From JBBTCX01 sp038043045 (GTDB taxonomy: Bacteria > Planctomycetota > Phycisphaerae > UBA1845), in NCBI GenBank assembly GCA_038043045.1, contig JBBTCX010000033.1, positions 1 through 51,452 of the forward strand: a stretch of 51,452 nt of DNA, in the 5' to 3' direction. Under the pieces are notes generated by a model. That model was not told where the DNA came from. It saw only the letters and a list, made by a program, of their open reading frames with translations, and made no database searches. A program made the position numbers and the translations under genes. Shown here piece after piece: positions 7,710 through 17,647 of this stretch. Every line of letters begins with the position of its first letter. The stretch's first letter is position 1.

Positions 7710-8525
7710 GTGTTCAGTTCAAGATCGCTATCTCAAGGTTGCGTTGTTTTCCTTTGTTTTTGTTCCGCATCCTTGTCCCAGCTCACGCTTTTCATGGTGC
7801 CGGTCGGGGGCAGCAATGTGACTGGCGATCAACAGGTCGCCGTGGAGGCGTTCATCCGAAATGACGGTCCCGATGATGTCCCCATGGCCGTTCAGGTCGA
7901 TTATCCTTGCAGTTTGACGGGTCAATCCGGTTCCACCGGCACGATCACCGATGTAGTCGTTTTCACCAATGCCAATGGAAGTGCGAGCGGTGTGCCTTGG
8001 CTTTGTCCGTTGGATGGATTACATGCCGCCAACCAGACCTTTTGCGCTTCCGCAGCCGCTCATGGACCGGGACGTCCGCCGTGCGTGCTCCCCAGCGGAG
8101 CCACCCGGTATCTTTCGACAATCGTTTATGAAGTATCGACGTGCGCGACGGGTGCTTTCGATGCCCAGTTCGAGATATTCGGGAATCCACCACCTCCCGG
8201 GTCCTTCTCCGGAACCATTGTGCTGCTCGATGACGGTCCGCCTGACCACCTTCGACTTCCTTTCACGCCCCAAGGCACAACGTTGGTGGTCGAGTCGGGC
8301 AGTTGTTGCACGGGGGATTCGTGCATCGAAGACGGCATCAACCAGAGTTGTTGCTTGACTAATCATCCGAACGGTGCGTTTTACGCGGGACGAAGTTGCG
8401 ACGCGCCGCATTCTTGCGAAGTGCTCATCCCCACCGTATCCCAATGGGGTCTGGTGATCTTTGCCCTTTTGCTGCTCACCGCGGCCAAGATTTCTTTTTC
8501 AAACCGGCCGGCGCGAGCCGGATAG
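7710..8525 (+). CDS. Secreted cysteine-rich protein with IPTL-type C-terminal sorting tail
   Basis: 271-residue exported protein. I start it at GTG 7710 because AGGAGG (7698-7703) sits 6 nt upstream and the product then begins with a signal-like segment (residues 1-24); an in-frame ATG at 7695 is the alternative. Residues 25-210 look like a beta-rich extracellular domain; after it comes a cysteine-rich block (SCCTGDSCIEDG, QSCCLTNHPNG, SCDAPHSCE). The C terminus is IPTVSQWGLVIFALLLLTAAKI followed by a short NRPARAG tail. IPTxSxWG followed by a hydrophobic helix and basic residues is the IPTL/PEP-CTERM-like surface-sorting signal. It lies 35 bp after the sigma factor gene. Function of the body is unknown. 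Confidence 0.75.
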   Translation: MFSSRSLSQGCVVFLCFCSASLSQLTLFMVPVGGSNVTGDQQVAVEAFIRNDGPDDVPMAVQVDYPCSLTGQSGSTGTITDVVVFTNANGSASGVPWLCPLDGLHAANQTFCASAAAHGPGRPPCVLPSGATRYLSTIVYEVSTCATGAFDAQFEIFGNPPPPGSFSGTIVLLDDGPPDHLRLPFTPQGTTLVVESGSCCTGDSCIEDGINQSCCLTNHPNGAFYAGRSCDAPHSCEVLIPTVSQWGLVIFALLLLTAAKISFSNRPARAG

Positions 8526-8736
8526 ATTGCACCACGTTATCTCTCTTGGTTTTGAAAACCGCCTTGCGATATGGCGAAGGGTCATTCGATGGGCGATCCC
8601 GCCGAAGTGCCATTGGAATAAGAACCTTTCCTGTAATACTCTATCCAAAGCATCGCGCGGGCACTCGGCGCGCGGAGATGAATAGAGCTCCAGCTCGCTG
8701 GGAGTACGGGTGCGTTCTAATCAGAAGGGATTGGAG

Positions 8737-10992
8737 ATGGGACGAATGAACCGAAAAAGACGGTGGTTACTGGTACTTGCGCTCGCGGCGGTCGGGGTGG
8801 AAGGGTGCGTTGGCAGGAATGGCGCGCGGGGATTGCGTGCTGGCCGAGCAGAGTCTGAGTCGATCGCCAATCCGGCGTTTTTAGAACAATACGCAGCCAC
8901 CAGGCGGTTTTCCGCGGGGGAACCGTCGAGCATCAAGGTTGCGCCGGATGGAAAGACGGTGTTGTTTCTGCGATCCGGGCCTCGGAGTTTTGTTCAGGAC
9001 CTTTATGAGTATGACGTGGTCGGCGGACGCGAGCGCGTGTTAATGACGGCCGAGCAGATTCTTCGGGGGACATCGGAGAATCTGTCTGCGGAAGAACTCG
9101 CCCGCCGAGAGCGGATGCGGCTGTCGGCACGGGGGATTACGTCGTATCAGTTGAGCGAGGATGGATCGAAGATTTTGGTGCCGCTGTCGGATCGATTGTT
9201 TGTCATTCATCGGGCCAGCGCAAAGGTGATGGAGCTAAAGGGGAGCGAGGGTTTTCCGATTGATCCACGATTCTCGCCGGACGGGTGGAGGGTGGCGTGC
9301 GTAAGGAATGGCGATTTGTATGTGTTAGACATCTCTTCTGGAACCGAGCGGAGACTGACCCACGGGGCCAATGACATGATTTCGCATGGAACGGCGGAGT
9401 TCGTGGCCCAAGAGGAGATGGATCGGCGAGAGGGGTATTGGTGGTCGCCGGATAGCCGGTGGATCGCCTACCAGCGTACGTCGAACGAGGGTCTTGAGGT
9501 GATGCACATTATGGACGCGATGTACCCCGATCGTGCGCCGCAGAGCTGGGCGTATCCTCGGCCTGGGAAGAAAAATGCGGAAGTGACACTGGGTGTCATA
9601 CCAGCGACGGGAGGAGAGACGACCTGGGTTCATTGGGATGCCCAGAAGTATCCATACCTTGCGAACGTGAAGTGGATGGAGCGCTCGCCCCTGACAGTTC
9701 TGGTGGAGAATCGGGATCAAACCGAGGGAGCCTTGCTGTCGGTCAATGAGAATACCGGCGAATGCAAAACGCTGTTGGTGGAGCGCGATGAGGCATGGTT
9801 GAGCCTGGACCCGGAGATGCCGCATTGGTTGTCGGATGGAAAGGCGTTTCTTTGGACGACGGAGCGAAATGGGGAAGGGCAGCTTGAGTTGCGGGGTCGG
9901 GACGGGGCGTCGATGCGCATGGTGACGGAGCCGGCTTTACACTTTAAGAGTTTCGTGCATTTGGACGAGTCCAATCATACTGTGTATTTCCTGGCGCAAC
10001 CGGAGCCCACGGAAACCCACCTTTATCGGCTCTCGTTGGACGGAAAATCCGAAGCGGTGCGGTTGACTCATGATCCGGGAATGCACTCCGCGGTTTTTGC
10101 GAAGGACAAGGGAGTTTATGTACATATGGCTTCCACCGAAAAGGGAGAACGAATTCGCGAGGTCGTGGACTCTGTCCAGGGAGTGATCGGGTCGTTGTCC
10201 TCGACCGCAGAGGCGAAGCCGTTTGTGCCGAATGTGGAGTTCACGACCACCGAAGGGAATCCGGGTATTCATGCGGCGATCGTTCGCCCCCGCAATTTTG
10301 AAGAAGGGCGGAAGTATCAGGTCATCGTGTATGTATATGGGGGTCCCGGGGCTCAGACCGTGTTGGCCAGCGTGAATATGTACTTGTTGCAACAGTGGAT
10401 CGCGGATCATGGTTTCATCGTGGTGTCGGTGGACGGACGCGGAACTCCCGGGCGCGGTCGGGAATGGGAGCGCGTGATCAAGGGGAATCTGATCGATGTG
10501 CCCTTGAACGACCAGGTCGACGGATTGCAGGCGCTGGGTCGGATGTATCGAGAGTTAGACCTTTCGCGGGTGGGGATTTATGGCTGGTCGTTTGGGGGAT
10601 ATTTTTCGGCGATGGCCGTGATGAGGCGTCCCGACGTTTATCACTGTGGAGTCGCGGGCGCGCCGGTCGCGGATTGGTTGGATTATGACACTTATTATAC
10701 AGAGAGGTTTTTGGGAATGCCCGATGCCAATCGGGAAGGGTATGATCGAAGCTCGGTGTTGACGTATGCCAAAGACTTGACACGTCCGTTGTTGATTATT
10801 CATGGGACGTCGGATGACAACGTTTATTTTGCACACAGTTTGAAAATGTCCAATGAGTTGTTTCGAGCCGGAAAGCATCATGAGTTTCTGGCGTTGTCGG
10901 GTTTTACCCACATGGTGGCGGATCCGGTGGTAACCACGCGACTGTATACGAGAATCGTGGAGTTCTTTCAGAAGAACCTGAGTCGACCCTGA
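8737..10992 (+). CDS. Dipeptidyl peptidase IV family serine peptidase (S9B), exported
   Basis: 751-residue prolyl dipeptidyl peptidase, cutting X-Pro or X-Ala dipeptides from peptide N termini. An eight-bladed DPPIV N-terminal propeller (about 50-500) carries the double Glu that anchors the substrate amino group (Glu226-Glu227 in VAQEEMDRREGYWW). The alpha/beta hydrolase domain has the triad Ser618 in GWSFGG, Asp693 in HGTSDDNV and His725 in GFTHMV. The N terminus RKRRWLLVLALAAVGVEGC is a signal peptide with a lipoprotein-like Cys, though Glu at -2 makes a poor lipobox. Start at ATG 8737 is supported by AGAAGGGA 6 nt upstream; ATG 8746 is also possible. It ends 6 bp from the convergent AsmA-like gene. 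Probably extracytoplasmic peptide scavenging. Confidence 0.95.
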   Translation: MGRMNRKRRWLLVLALAAVGVEGCVGRNGARGLRAGRAESESIANPAFLEQYAATRRFSAGEPSSIKVAPDGKTVLFLRSGPRSFVQDLYEYDVVGGRERVLMTAEQILRGTSENLSAEELARRERMRLSARGITSYQLSEDGSKILVPLSDRLFVIHRASAKVMELKGSEGFPIDPRFSPDGWRVACVRNGDLYVLDISSGTERRLTHGANDMISHGTAEFVAQEEMDRREGYWWSPDSRWIAYQRTSNEGLEVMHIMDAMYPDRAPQSWAYPRPGKKNAEVTLGVIPATGGETTWVHWDAQKYPYLANVKWMERSPLTVLVENRDQTEGALLSVNENTGECKTLLVERDEAWLSLDPEMPHWLSDGKAFLWTTERNGEGQLELRGRDGASMRMVTEPALHFKSFVHLDESNHTVYFLAQPEPTETHLYRLSLDGKSEAVRLTHDPGMHSAVFAKDKGVYVHMASTEKGERIREVVDSVQGVIGSLSSTAEAKPFVPNVEFTTTEGNPGIHAAIVRPRNFEEGRKYQVIVYVYGGPGAQTVLASVNMYLLQQWIADHGFIVVSVDGRGTPGRGREWERVIKGNLIDVPLNDQVDGLQALGRMYRELDLSRVGIYGWSFGGYFSAMAVMRRPDVYHCGVAGAPVADWLDYDTYYTERFLGMPDANREGYDRSSVLTYAKDLTRPLLIIHGTSDDNVYFAHSLKMSNELFRAGKHHEFLALSGFTHMVADPVVTTRLYTRIVEFFQKNLSRP

Positions 10993-10998
10993 CCGACG

Positions 10999-13900
10999 TT
11001 ATCCGACGGGGCGAATGGGGCGGGGTTGCCGTTTCTTAAAGAGGTTCTTGAGTTCCTCGGTCAACCCTCGAAGGGTGCGTGGACGGACGACGGGGCGAGA
11101 CAACGGACCCGTAACGTGGAGTTCCACAATCTCGCGGGAGATGCTTTCCACAAGATCGGAAAGCAGGGGAAGTTGTGCCCAAAGGTGGGGGCTGATGCTC
11201 ACCAGCGACAAGTCGACGCTCTTGTCGGGCCAGGACAAAGTGCCGGAACCGATCAGGGCAATGGCTTTTCCGCGTAATTGAATATCGCTTAACTCAATTT
11301 GGTTCCCGTGGATGAAGAGATCTGCGTGGGCGTCTTCGAAAACGTCTTCGTTGGGGACGGAGAGGTTAATGACTTGCAAGATGGCCAGCATGATGGGGAG
11401 TCGATAAAGCCGACCCTGAAGGACTTGAATGCGGCCGAGACCCTTGCGGGATTGGGGATCGCCAACGATTCCGGACAATTGAAACTGGGCATCGACGACG
11501 CCGGCGACTTCGAGGGGTTCGCGCCGATCGGACGGCTGAGGAGAAATCGCATTGAGAAACGGTTCGATATCCATGCCGTGCAACTTGAGAGTGAGTCTGT
11601 AGTTTGTCTCACGGGGGTCGAACTCCCAATCGAAATCACCCATGACTTGACCGCTGTAGAGCAGAGCTTGGACGGACGGCATGGTGAGTCTGGATCGGTC
11701 CAATTCCGTCGAGGCAAAGCTCCAAGGGGCGACCAAGTTGGTGAGCTGTCGGTCCTGCAGAACTAGAGAGGGGGCGTACAGTTTTCCGCGAAAAGCGCTG
11801 GAGTGGCCGTCGGGCGAAGAACCGCCGTTAAACTCCAATTGTCCGTCGAGGCGATTGAGGTCCAGCGCACCCGTTGCACGAACTTCTCGAAGGTCGGCGT
11901 AACCTTCCACCGTCCAATGGGGCAGCGATTCCGATCCGGTCTGATGAACATGCAGGCGGTCCAAGGTGAGGTCGACCAAACCGGTCGCGTTGAGGTTGGA
12001 AATCGTTCGGGCCAAGCGGAGCGGAAGCAAGCCCAGGGTGGTTGGGTTAAGGGATAACCCGGCAATGACCACCGTTGCATCGAGTTGATGTTGGTCGGGT
12101 TCCACCAAGGCCGTGGCGCTACCGCGAACTTCGGCGTCACCGTATCGGGCCGACAAGTTGTCGAGCTGGAGCTTGTTATCAAACCACGTGATTTCTCCGT
12201 GTGTGTCGGTCAACGGAGCGGGAATCCCTTGATGATGGACGGTCGCACCGCCAAGCTGAATCGAGACCTCGACACTGGTGCGCGGATCATCGACCCCGCT
12301 GCGGATTCGAGCGTCCAGAACGAGTGGACCGTCGATCGTCCACGGCTTGAGTCCAGATCGCCAATTCACCGGTAAGGCCTCTCGCAGCGACGGCGAAAGA
12401 AAAAAGTTGTCGGAATGGATGACCAAGTCCATCGTACTTGCTTCGTCGTCGACCTTGATCCGACCGTTCAAAACAACTTGGGAGCGATCCATCTCAGCAG
12501 TGACCTCTCGAAGCTCGGCGCTGTTGTTGGCCAGGGACAGTTCCCCGTTCATCGAGGTTAGAATCGGAAGATTTCCAGGCGGTTGCAAAGAAACATCGCG
12601 CAAGAAAAGATTGACCCGATGTGAAATCTCGTCGGTGAACTCGTCCCAATGAAGCTGAATATCCGCATCGATTTCACCACGGGGTTGCAAATCCAACATG
12701 CGTCGGCGGATGGGATCATGGATTGAATTCAAAACGTCGGAGGTGATCGGCACGCGATCCAAGCCCACGAGAATATCCCCAATCGACCTTCCGTCCGTCA
12801 AATGGTTCATCTCGCCGCTCGTCTTGAGCGGAGACGACAGCATGAAGCCCTGGAGATCGTGCCAGCGAAGACTGTTCTTACGGGCCTCGACGGGACCCCT
12901 GAGATTTTCAAGTGGGTAGGGCAAACAATCATGGGTCAGCATCACGTCGGTTAAGTGAACGTCGCATTCGGATTCCCACCGGGCGAGCTCATAATTCACA
13001 CAGGGTCGGCGATAAAGGCTGAGCAAGAGTTCAACGGTCCCTTGTGGATTCCAGTCGCGGCGGAGTCGATCGTATTGTGGAGGTAGTCCCGCGCACAGTT
13101 CGTCATCGATGGTGAGGTTGGTGGCTTCGATGTGGAGATCGATCGGGGCGCAACGGTTGGTCTCCGCGATCCACCCGTTGATGCACACATGACCTTCCCC
13201 TCGCTTTCCGCATAAATCCCGAATCGAAACCGAGGTCCCGTCGTATTCCACGCTGCCTAAGACATCCGAAAGTGTGTAAGGAAAAAAGCGGCACGACGCC
13301 GTTCCCCCTTTGGCGACCAACAGCAAACGGCGTAACTTAAACTTCGACGACAGGCCTGATTCTCGGGTGATTTCAACGGAAACGTCGGCCCTCCCCCGTG
13401 GATTGTAATCCTCGTGCATATCGAGTAACAGTGAGGAGGATTCGATCAAGCGCTTCTGCGAGGCGTCCACGCTGTCCGAGCGCGGGACCGTAACGTCGTG
13501 CCATTGTACGGCAGCGTCGACCGACAGGTCTCGCCACGAAGCAAAGGAAAGTAGGTCGCCTCGTGCCGTCGAATCGAGGTGAAAAGTACCGTCGTGGAAG
13601 GCGCCACTCGCGCTGACCTCGATGTGATCATTGCCCAAGTCAATCCGGGCGGAGAGGTTTTGAAACCGAAGGAACCGCTCCGACGCGGGCAAGGTACGCT
13701 CTTCGTCGGAAACCGGGATGGAAATCCCATCGATGCCACACTGAAGGCTGAGCGAGAACTTCGGCGTTGTGTTTCCCCAGGAGATTTGATAGTCGGTGAT
13801 CCGAGCCCGACCGGAAATTCCAAGCTCCTCCAGGCGCCGAGCGGTCGTCGGTGAAGCAGCGGCGGCGAGCGTCGTCAAACCCTGAAGGGGAATCGTCGGC

Positions 13901-14598
13901 AGACCGCCGCGAACGTGAACGAGTTCTCTTTTCGCCACGTTGAAAATTGTCTGACCGTTTTCCGTCGTGCGTCCAGTGGATTCCCAAGAAATCTCATACG
14001 CCCCGGAGTTCGTCGGATCGGGTCGTGCCCTCGCGGCAATGGCCAGGTCAGAGACGGTTCGTGAACGTCCGGCAGTTTCATCGATGATGAGGATTCGGCC
14101 GCCGCGCACGTCGAGTTTGGGAAGTTTCGACGGTTCCGCTTCTTGATCTTGAGGTATGCTGAAAACGTCCTTGAGCGTCGTACCCGTCTCCACGTTGGAT
14201 CGAACCACGCGAATCACGGGATCGATGGCGGTTACGGAATCGATTTGCAGCGGACCCCAAAGGGCACTGAATGGCTGAACCCCGACCGTGATTTGACGGC
14301 AATAGAACAGGGGGGGTGGAGAAGTCGCTTCGGGTCGATGGACCGAACTTCGCATGTCGATCGCCACATCGGAAAGTCGAACGCCCTCGAGCCAGGTGAA
14401 GCTCGCTTGCCCCACGGTGAAGCGACCACCGAGGTGGCGCTGAACCGCATTTTCCACCATCGCCCGAATGCGATCGGGGTGAACCGCTTCTCGATACAGC
14501 AGGGCCGCCGTGATGAAAATGGACACCAACAGAATAAAAGTGACAACGCATGTCACCCAGTAGCGTCGGATGCGTGGTCTCGGCTTGTCGAGAGTCAT
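10999..14598 (-). CDS. AsmA/YhdP-like large envelope protein
   Basis: 1199 residues: a short cytoplasmic N terminus, one transmembrane helix (WVTCVVTFILLVSIFITAALL, about 15-35), then an entirely extracytoplasmic, beta-rich body. The region after the helix (VENAVQRHLGGRFTVGQASFTWLEGVRLSDV) is the usual opening of AsmA-superfamily proteins, and the last ~170 residues (LGRIQVLQGRLYRLPIMLAILQVINL ... AHADLFIHGNQIELSDIQLRGKAIALIGSGTL) are an AsmA-like C-terminal domain. Family members are thought to carry phospholipids or affect outer-membrane assembly between the two membranes, which would fit a diderm planctomycete. ATG 14598 has AGGA 5 nt upstream; a GTG five codons earlier is possible. It follows the glycosyltransferase gene by 24 bp, so an operon with tilS is likely. 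Confidence 0.75.
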   Translation of the reverse strand: MTLDKPRPRIRRYWVTCVVTFILLVSIFITAALLYREAVHPDRIRAMVENAVQRHLGGRFTVGQASFTWLEGVRLSDVAIDMRSSVHRPEATSPPPLFYCRQITVGVQPFSALWGPLQIDSVTAIDPVIRVVRSNVETGTTLKDVFSIPQDQEAEPSKLPKLDVRGGRILIIDETAGRSRTVSDLAIAARARPDPTNSGAYEISWESTGRTTENGQTIFNVAKRELVHVRGGLPTIPLQGLTTLAAAASPTTARRLEELGISGRARITDYQISWGNTTPKFSLSLQCGIDGISIPVSDEERTLPASERFLRFQNLSARIDLGNDHIEVSASGAFHDGTFHLDSTARGDLLSFASWRDLSVDAAVQWHDVTVPRSDSVDASQKRLIESSSLLLDMHEDYNPRGRADVSVEITRESGLSSKFKLRRLLLVAKGGTASCRFFPYTLSDVLGSVEYDGTSVSIRDLCGKRGEGHVCINGWIAETNRCAPIDLHIEATNLTIDDELCAGLPPQYDRLRRDWNPQGTVELLLSLYRRPCVNYELARWESECDVHLTDVMLTHDCLPYPLENLRGPVEARKNSLRWHDLQGFMLSSPLKTSGEMNHLTDGRSIGDILVGLDRVPITSDVLNSIHDPIRRRMLDLQPRGEIDADIQLHWDEFTDEISHRVNLFLRDVSLQPPGNLPILTSMNGELSLANNSAELREVTAEMDRSQVVLNGRIKVDDEASTMDLVIHSDNFFLSPSLREALPVNWRSGLKPWTIDGPLVLDARIRSGVDDPRTSVEVSIQLGGATVHHQGIPAPLTDTHGEITWFDNKLQLDNLSARYGDAEVRGSATALVEPDQHQLDATVVIAGLSLNPTTLGLLPLRLARTISNLNATGLVDLTLDRLHVHQTGSESLPHWTVEGYADLREVRATGALDLNRLDGQLEFNGGSSPDGHSSAFRGKLYAPSLVLQDRQLTNLVAPWSFASTELDRSRLTMPSVQALLYSGQVMGDFDWEFDPRETNYRLTLKLHGMDIEPFLNAISPQPSDRREPLEVAGVVDAQFQLSGIVGDPQSRKGLGRIQVLQGRLYRLPIMLAILQVINLSVPNEDVFEDAHADLFIHGNQIELSDIQLRGKAIALIGSGTLSWPDKSVDLSLVSISPHLWAQLPLLSDLVESISREIVELHVTGPLSRPVVRPRTLRGLTEELKNLFKKRQPRPIRPVG

Positions 14599-14622
14599 GT
14601 CAATCCTGTCCACGATGTTTCG

Positions 14623-16083
14623 TCATGGATTCCCCGTGGGGGGTCGGCGGAAATCAACTTGCTTCGTCGACCCGATGGAGAAACGTTGAGAGAACGTTCC
14701 GACGACCGCGACAATGCAAAGGGCGGCCAAAATATGTAGAAACGGAATGGCCATCAGTCGATAGCGAACGCTGCCCACGAATACCGTGTGCAACAACGTG
14801 ACACCGGCAGGGGGGATCAACAACAAACCGATCTTCCAGCGAATACCAGATGCCAAATCGCTCGACCGAATTTCGTCCTCCTCCTTGGATTTGCACTTCT
14901 TTGCAGAAGTCCATTTGAGGATGGAACCCATCGCGGCCAAAACGAGCGTCGGCAAGGACCACGCGGCCAATAACCAACGCACGGAAGCCGACCTATACGT
15001 TTCAAGATTGGGCACGGGATTCCATGTGCGGGCCAGTTTCGTTCCCGCCAGTCGAAGGATTCTCATCGGTTCACCCTGTATCGCCTTGAGCGATTCCGAT
15101 TGAAAATATCGATTCCACGCCAACTCGGTCAAACCTGCTACAGCGGGCATCTGCTTAATCTTTCCAAGGTCGCTCGCTCCGTTCGCTTGCGGTCCCACGC
15201 CGTCATAGAGTGAGATGCCGGCTCGCGTCGTGAGCCACTGCCATTCGCCCAATATCATACGGTTTCTTCCCGCCCAAGGCAGCAAGGCCATCCCAAGTAC
15301 CGCCGCCGCCACCCCAAGACCCAAGAGTGTTTCGCGCCGCCATCGACCTTTCGCCGCAAGGAATAGTCCCAAGAGGATAAGAATCGGTAGCCCTGTTTCA
15401 CGCATGTACACACAGAGCGACGCAACAACCCCGATGAGCAACCACCGGCGGAAACCAGTCCGATTGATTTTCCGTGTTTCGCCCAAAGGAAGCACAAACC
15501 AAAGAAATAACAGCGCGAGAGTAAAGGGGATATCCGTGAGAAGGAGCAGCGACGAATAGGCCAGCCAAGGGTCAATGGCCGAAAGGAGGCCGGCGACGAC
15601 CGCGATTGAACCGAACCCTTGTTTTGCTTTTTCTCCCGACGGTTGAAAAGAAGTGCGAGTCTTCTCCGCCCCACCAAACATTCGATCAGCGAGGAGCATC
15701 ACGATGACGGCGATGCAAGAACCGAGAATGGCAAGCGTAAATCTAGCCACGAGAACACCCTGCGGCAGGAAAGTTGCAAGTGAAAGCACCAAGGGAAAAA
15801 GCGGCATGCGGGAGGCTTGGAATCCAAGCTCGTCACGCATGCCCATCCCCGCAGCGATGGATTGTGCGATCTGCCAATATTGTTGCTCGTCGGGAAATTC
15901 AAGAGTCGCCGCACCTTGGCCACGAACGATCATCAAGATCAACATCGCCAGACGCGTGATCATCGCCAAAATGAAAACGACCCAAATCCACCGGATTCCA
16001 AACTTTCGACCGGCGTCAGAGGGTAGGGCGGGCTCTGTCCGTCGATCCGGATCGCGAACCATTGGATGATCTTCGAAGTTCAC
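14623..16083 (-). CDS. GT-C family glycosyltransferase (PMT/ArnT-like), multipass membrane protein
   Basis: 486 residues with roughly ten to twelve hydrophobic helices. The first extracytoplasmic loop has the acidic motif EFPDEQQYWQIAQSIAAG (about 62-79), the position of the catalytic Asp in GT-C enzymes that use polyprenyl-phosphate sugars; the following short helices match the PF13231-like arrangement. It should transfer a sugar to a lipid, glycan or protein on the outer face of the inner membrane; donor and acceptor are unknown. Translation starts with GTG at 16083, and its GTGA overlaps the tilS stop by 4 nt, indicating translational coupling. The N-terminal ~25 residues are hydrophilic. 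The AsmA-like gene follows at 24 bp. Confidence 0.8.
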   Translation of the reverse strand: MNFEDHPMVRDPDRRTEPALPSDAGRKFGIRWIWVVFILAMITRLAMLILMIVRGQGAATLEFPDEQQYWQIAQSIAAGMGMRDELGFQASRMPLFPLVLSLATFLPQGVLVARFTLAILGSCIAVIVMLLADRMFGGAEKTRTSFQPSGEKAKQGFGSIAVVAGLLSAIDPWLAYSSLLLLTDIPFTLALLFLWFVLPLGETRKINRTGFRRWLLIGVVASLCVYMRETGLPILILLGLFLAAKGRWRRETLLGLGVAAAVLGMALLPWAGRNRMILGEWQWLTTRAGISLYDGVGPQANGASDLGKIKQMPAVAGLTELAWNRYFQSESLKAIQGEPMRILRLAGTKLARTWNPVPNLETYRSASVRWLLAAWSLPTLVLAAMGSILKWTSAKKCKSKEEDEIRSSDLASGIRWKIGLLLIPPAGVTLLHTVFVGSVRYRLMAIPFLHILAALCIVAVVGTFSQRFSIGSTKQVDFRRPPTGNP

Positions 16084-17546
16084 GACGTGAGCTGCCTGGC
16101 CTGTAATCGCAATACCCGGCGAGTCAATGCGGTCAGTTTCACTCGATCATCGATGCGGTGACCGACGATCCAAATCGGACCCAGTTGATCGCACAAAACG
16201 GCCACGCGATCTCGCTCTTCGGGGGCAACCTTGGCGTCGGCCAGAAAATCCGAAACCTTCTTCGAACCCGGAGCCCCAAGTGGAAAAAATCGATCGCCCG
16301 GTTTCTTGGATCGCACAACCAACGGCGGATGCACGGCCTCATAATCTACGTGTTCCTCTAACTTGTTTGCTCCACGTCGAAGCCTGGGCACGTCATCACT
16401 TTGAATCTCCATCACGACGCAGGTCAACTCCAACCCGCGTATGGGCAAGGAGGTCACGCCCGGCAAATGAACGGCCACGTCGGGCGAGATCGTCTCCCGG
16501 GGCTGCGGGGTCGCAAGCGAAAACTGCAGCCGACCATAGCGCTTCTCCACCATCATCCCCGATGGAAGTTGCACTTGTTTTCCGCCGGCGGAGTCGTTCA
16601 CCAGGTCCCCGATTGCAACCACGTGGGCAAAAGTAAGCTCTTGTTCACCGACGCCGAGCGAGCGATAGGCCAAGCGAATCAACTCCGTCTGCACGATGCG
16701 GCTTTTTCGAGCAAGGGCCTCGACGTTGAGCGCCACGCACTGATCGGTCCGGGTAAGAACAAGCGTCTCAAACGTCTTCTCCACCGTTTCGCCAAGAAAT
16801 TCTTTCAACCAACGCGCCTGCTCGCCGAGTCGGATCAGCGCCTCGCGAACTTGGGGATTCACCTCGGCTTCGAGTTTCGGAAGGATTTCGTTGCGCATCA
16901 GGTTCCGCATCGGTTCGTTCGATTGATTGCTGCGATCCTCGCGCCAGGCGATCCCTTCGTCAGACAGATAGTCGAGAAGCTGTTTTCGCGTGAATCCCAG
17001 CAAGGGACGGACCAGACGAACCGCACCTCCAATCCGTAAGGGTCTGGACTTCGGTATACATGACAGCCCCAGAAGTACGGTGCCCCGAAGGACCCGATGA
17101 AGTATCGTTTCCGCTTGGTCGTCCGCGTGGTGTGCCACGGCGACGATCGAAAAACCAGTGGCCACACAAACTCGCTCAAAGAACGCATATCGTTCCCGGC
17201 GAGCCAGTTCCTCGACGCCCAATCCTTCGCGAGCGGAAAGCGCTGCAATATCTGTTGAACCGATCGTGCACGGCAGATCAAGGCTGTCGGCGGCGCCCTG
17301 AACGAACGCGGCGTCTTTTTCAGATTCCGCACCCCGAAGCTTGTGATTGAAATGGGCGATGTGGATATTCAAGGGCCATGGGTGATGTTCGCGGAGCGAA
17401 ACCAGAAGATGCAGAAGGGCCATCGAGTCGGCACCGCCGGAAATCCCGACCACCACGGCGTCCGTCGGGTGAATCAAACCCTCCGTGCTGAGTTCTTGAA
17501 AGAGACCCTTGAGCACCGAACGAGTAGCTTCGTTATCTCGAGCCAT
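16080..17546 (-). CDS. tilS: tRNA(Ile)-lysidine synthase
   Basis: 488-residue ATP-dependent enzyme that converts C34 of tRNA-Ile(CAU) to lysidine so that it reads AUA. The PP-loop SGGADS is at 36-41 (VVVGISGGADSMALLHLL), followed by HFNHKLRG (about 66-73), the ATP-binding AVAHHADDQAET segment and the conserved GISRKQL-like GFTRKQLLDYL. The C-terminal part has the tRNA-binding TilS domain ending KPGDRFFPLGAPGSKKVSDFLADAKV and IVGHRIDDRVKL, all in the expected order. Length is typical for the long TilS form. The start ATG at 17546 follows a palindromic repeat (17623-17641) in the gap to lpdA. The glycosyltransferase gene overlaps it by 4 nt. Confidence 0.95.
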   Translation of the reverse strand: MARDNEATRSVLKGLFQELSTEGLIHPTDAVVVGISGGADSMALLHLLVSLREHHPWPLNIHIAHFNHKLRGAESEKDAAFVQGAADSLDLPCTIGSTDIAALSAREGLGVEELARRERYAFFERVCVATGFSIVAVAHHADDQAETILHRVLRGTVLLGLSCIPKSRPLRIGGAVRLVRPLLGFTRKQLLDYLSDEGIAWREDRSNQSNEPMRNLMRNEILPKLEAEVNPQVREALIRLGEQARWLKEFLGETVEKTFETLVLTRTDQCVALNVEALARKSRIVQTELIRLAYRSLGVGEQELTFAHVVAIGDLVNDSAGGKQVQLPSGMMVEKRYGRLQFSLATPQPRETISPDVAVHLPGVTSLPIRGLELTCVVMEIQSDDVPRLRRGANKLEEHVDYEAVHPPLVVRSKKPGDRFFPLGAPGSKKVSDFLADAKVAPEERDRVAVLCDQLGPIWIVGHRIDDRVKLTALTRRVLRLQARQLTS

Positions 17547-17622
17547 GCGCCTTGCTCATCGGAATCCGCATTGACCCACTGGTGTACTCGCCGCAAGTAC
17601 GCGACCCACATTCAGGTCGTAG

Positions 17623-17641
17623 GTCGGGTCATCGACCCGAC
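17623..17641. repeat. Palindromic repeat (GTCGGGTC/GACCCGAC family), perfect copy
   Basis: GTCGGGTCATCGACCCGAC: perfect 8-bp arms around ATC, in the 101-bp gap between lpdA and tilS. An identical 19-mer is at 19131-19149 and degenerate copies lie at 22673-22690, 22765-22783, 24902-24920 and 25068-25085. All are intergenic. Confidence 0.85.
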
Positions 17642-17647
17642 ACTCCG

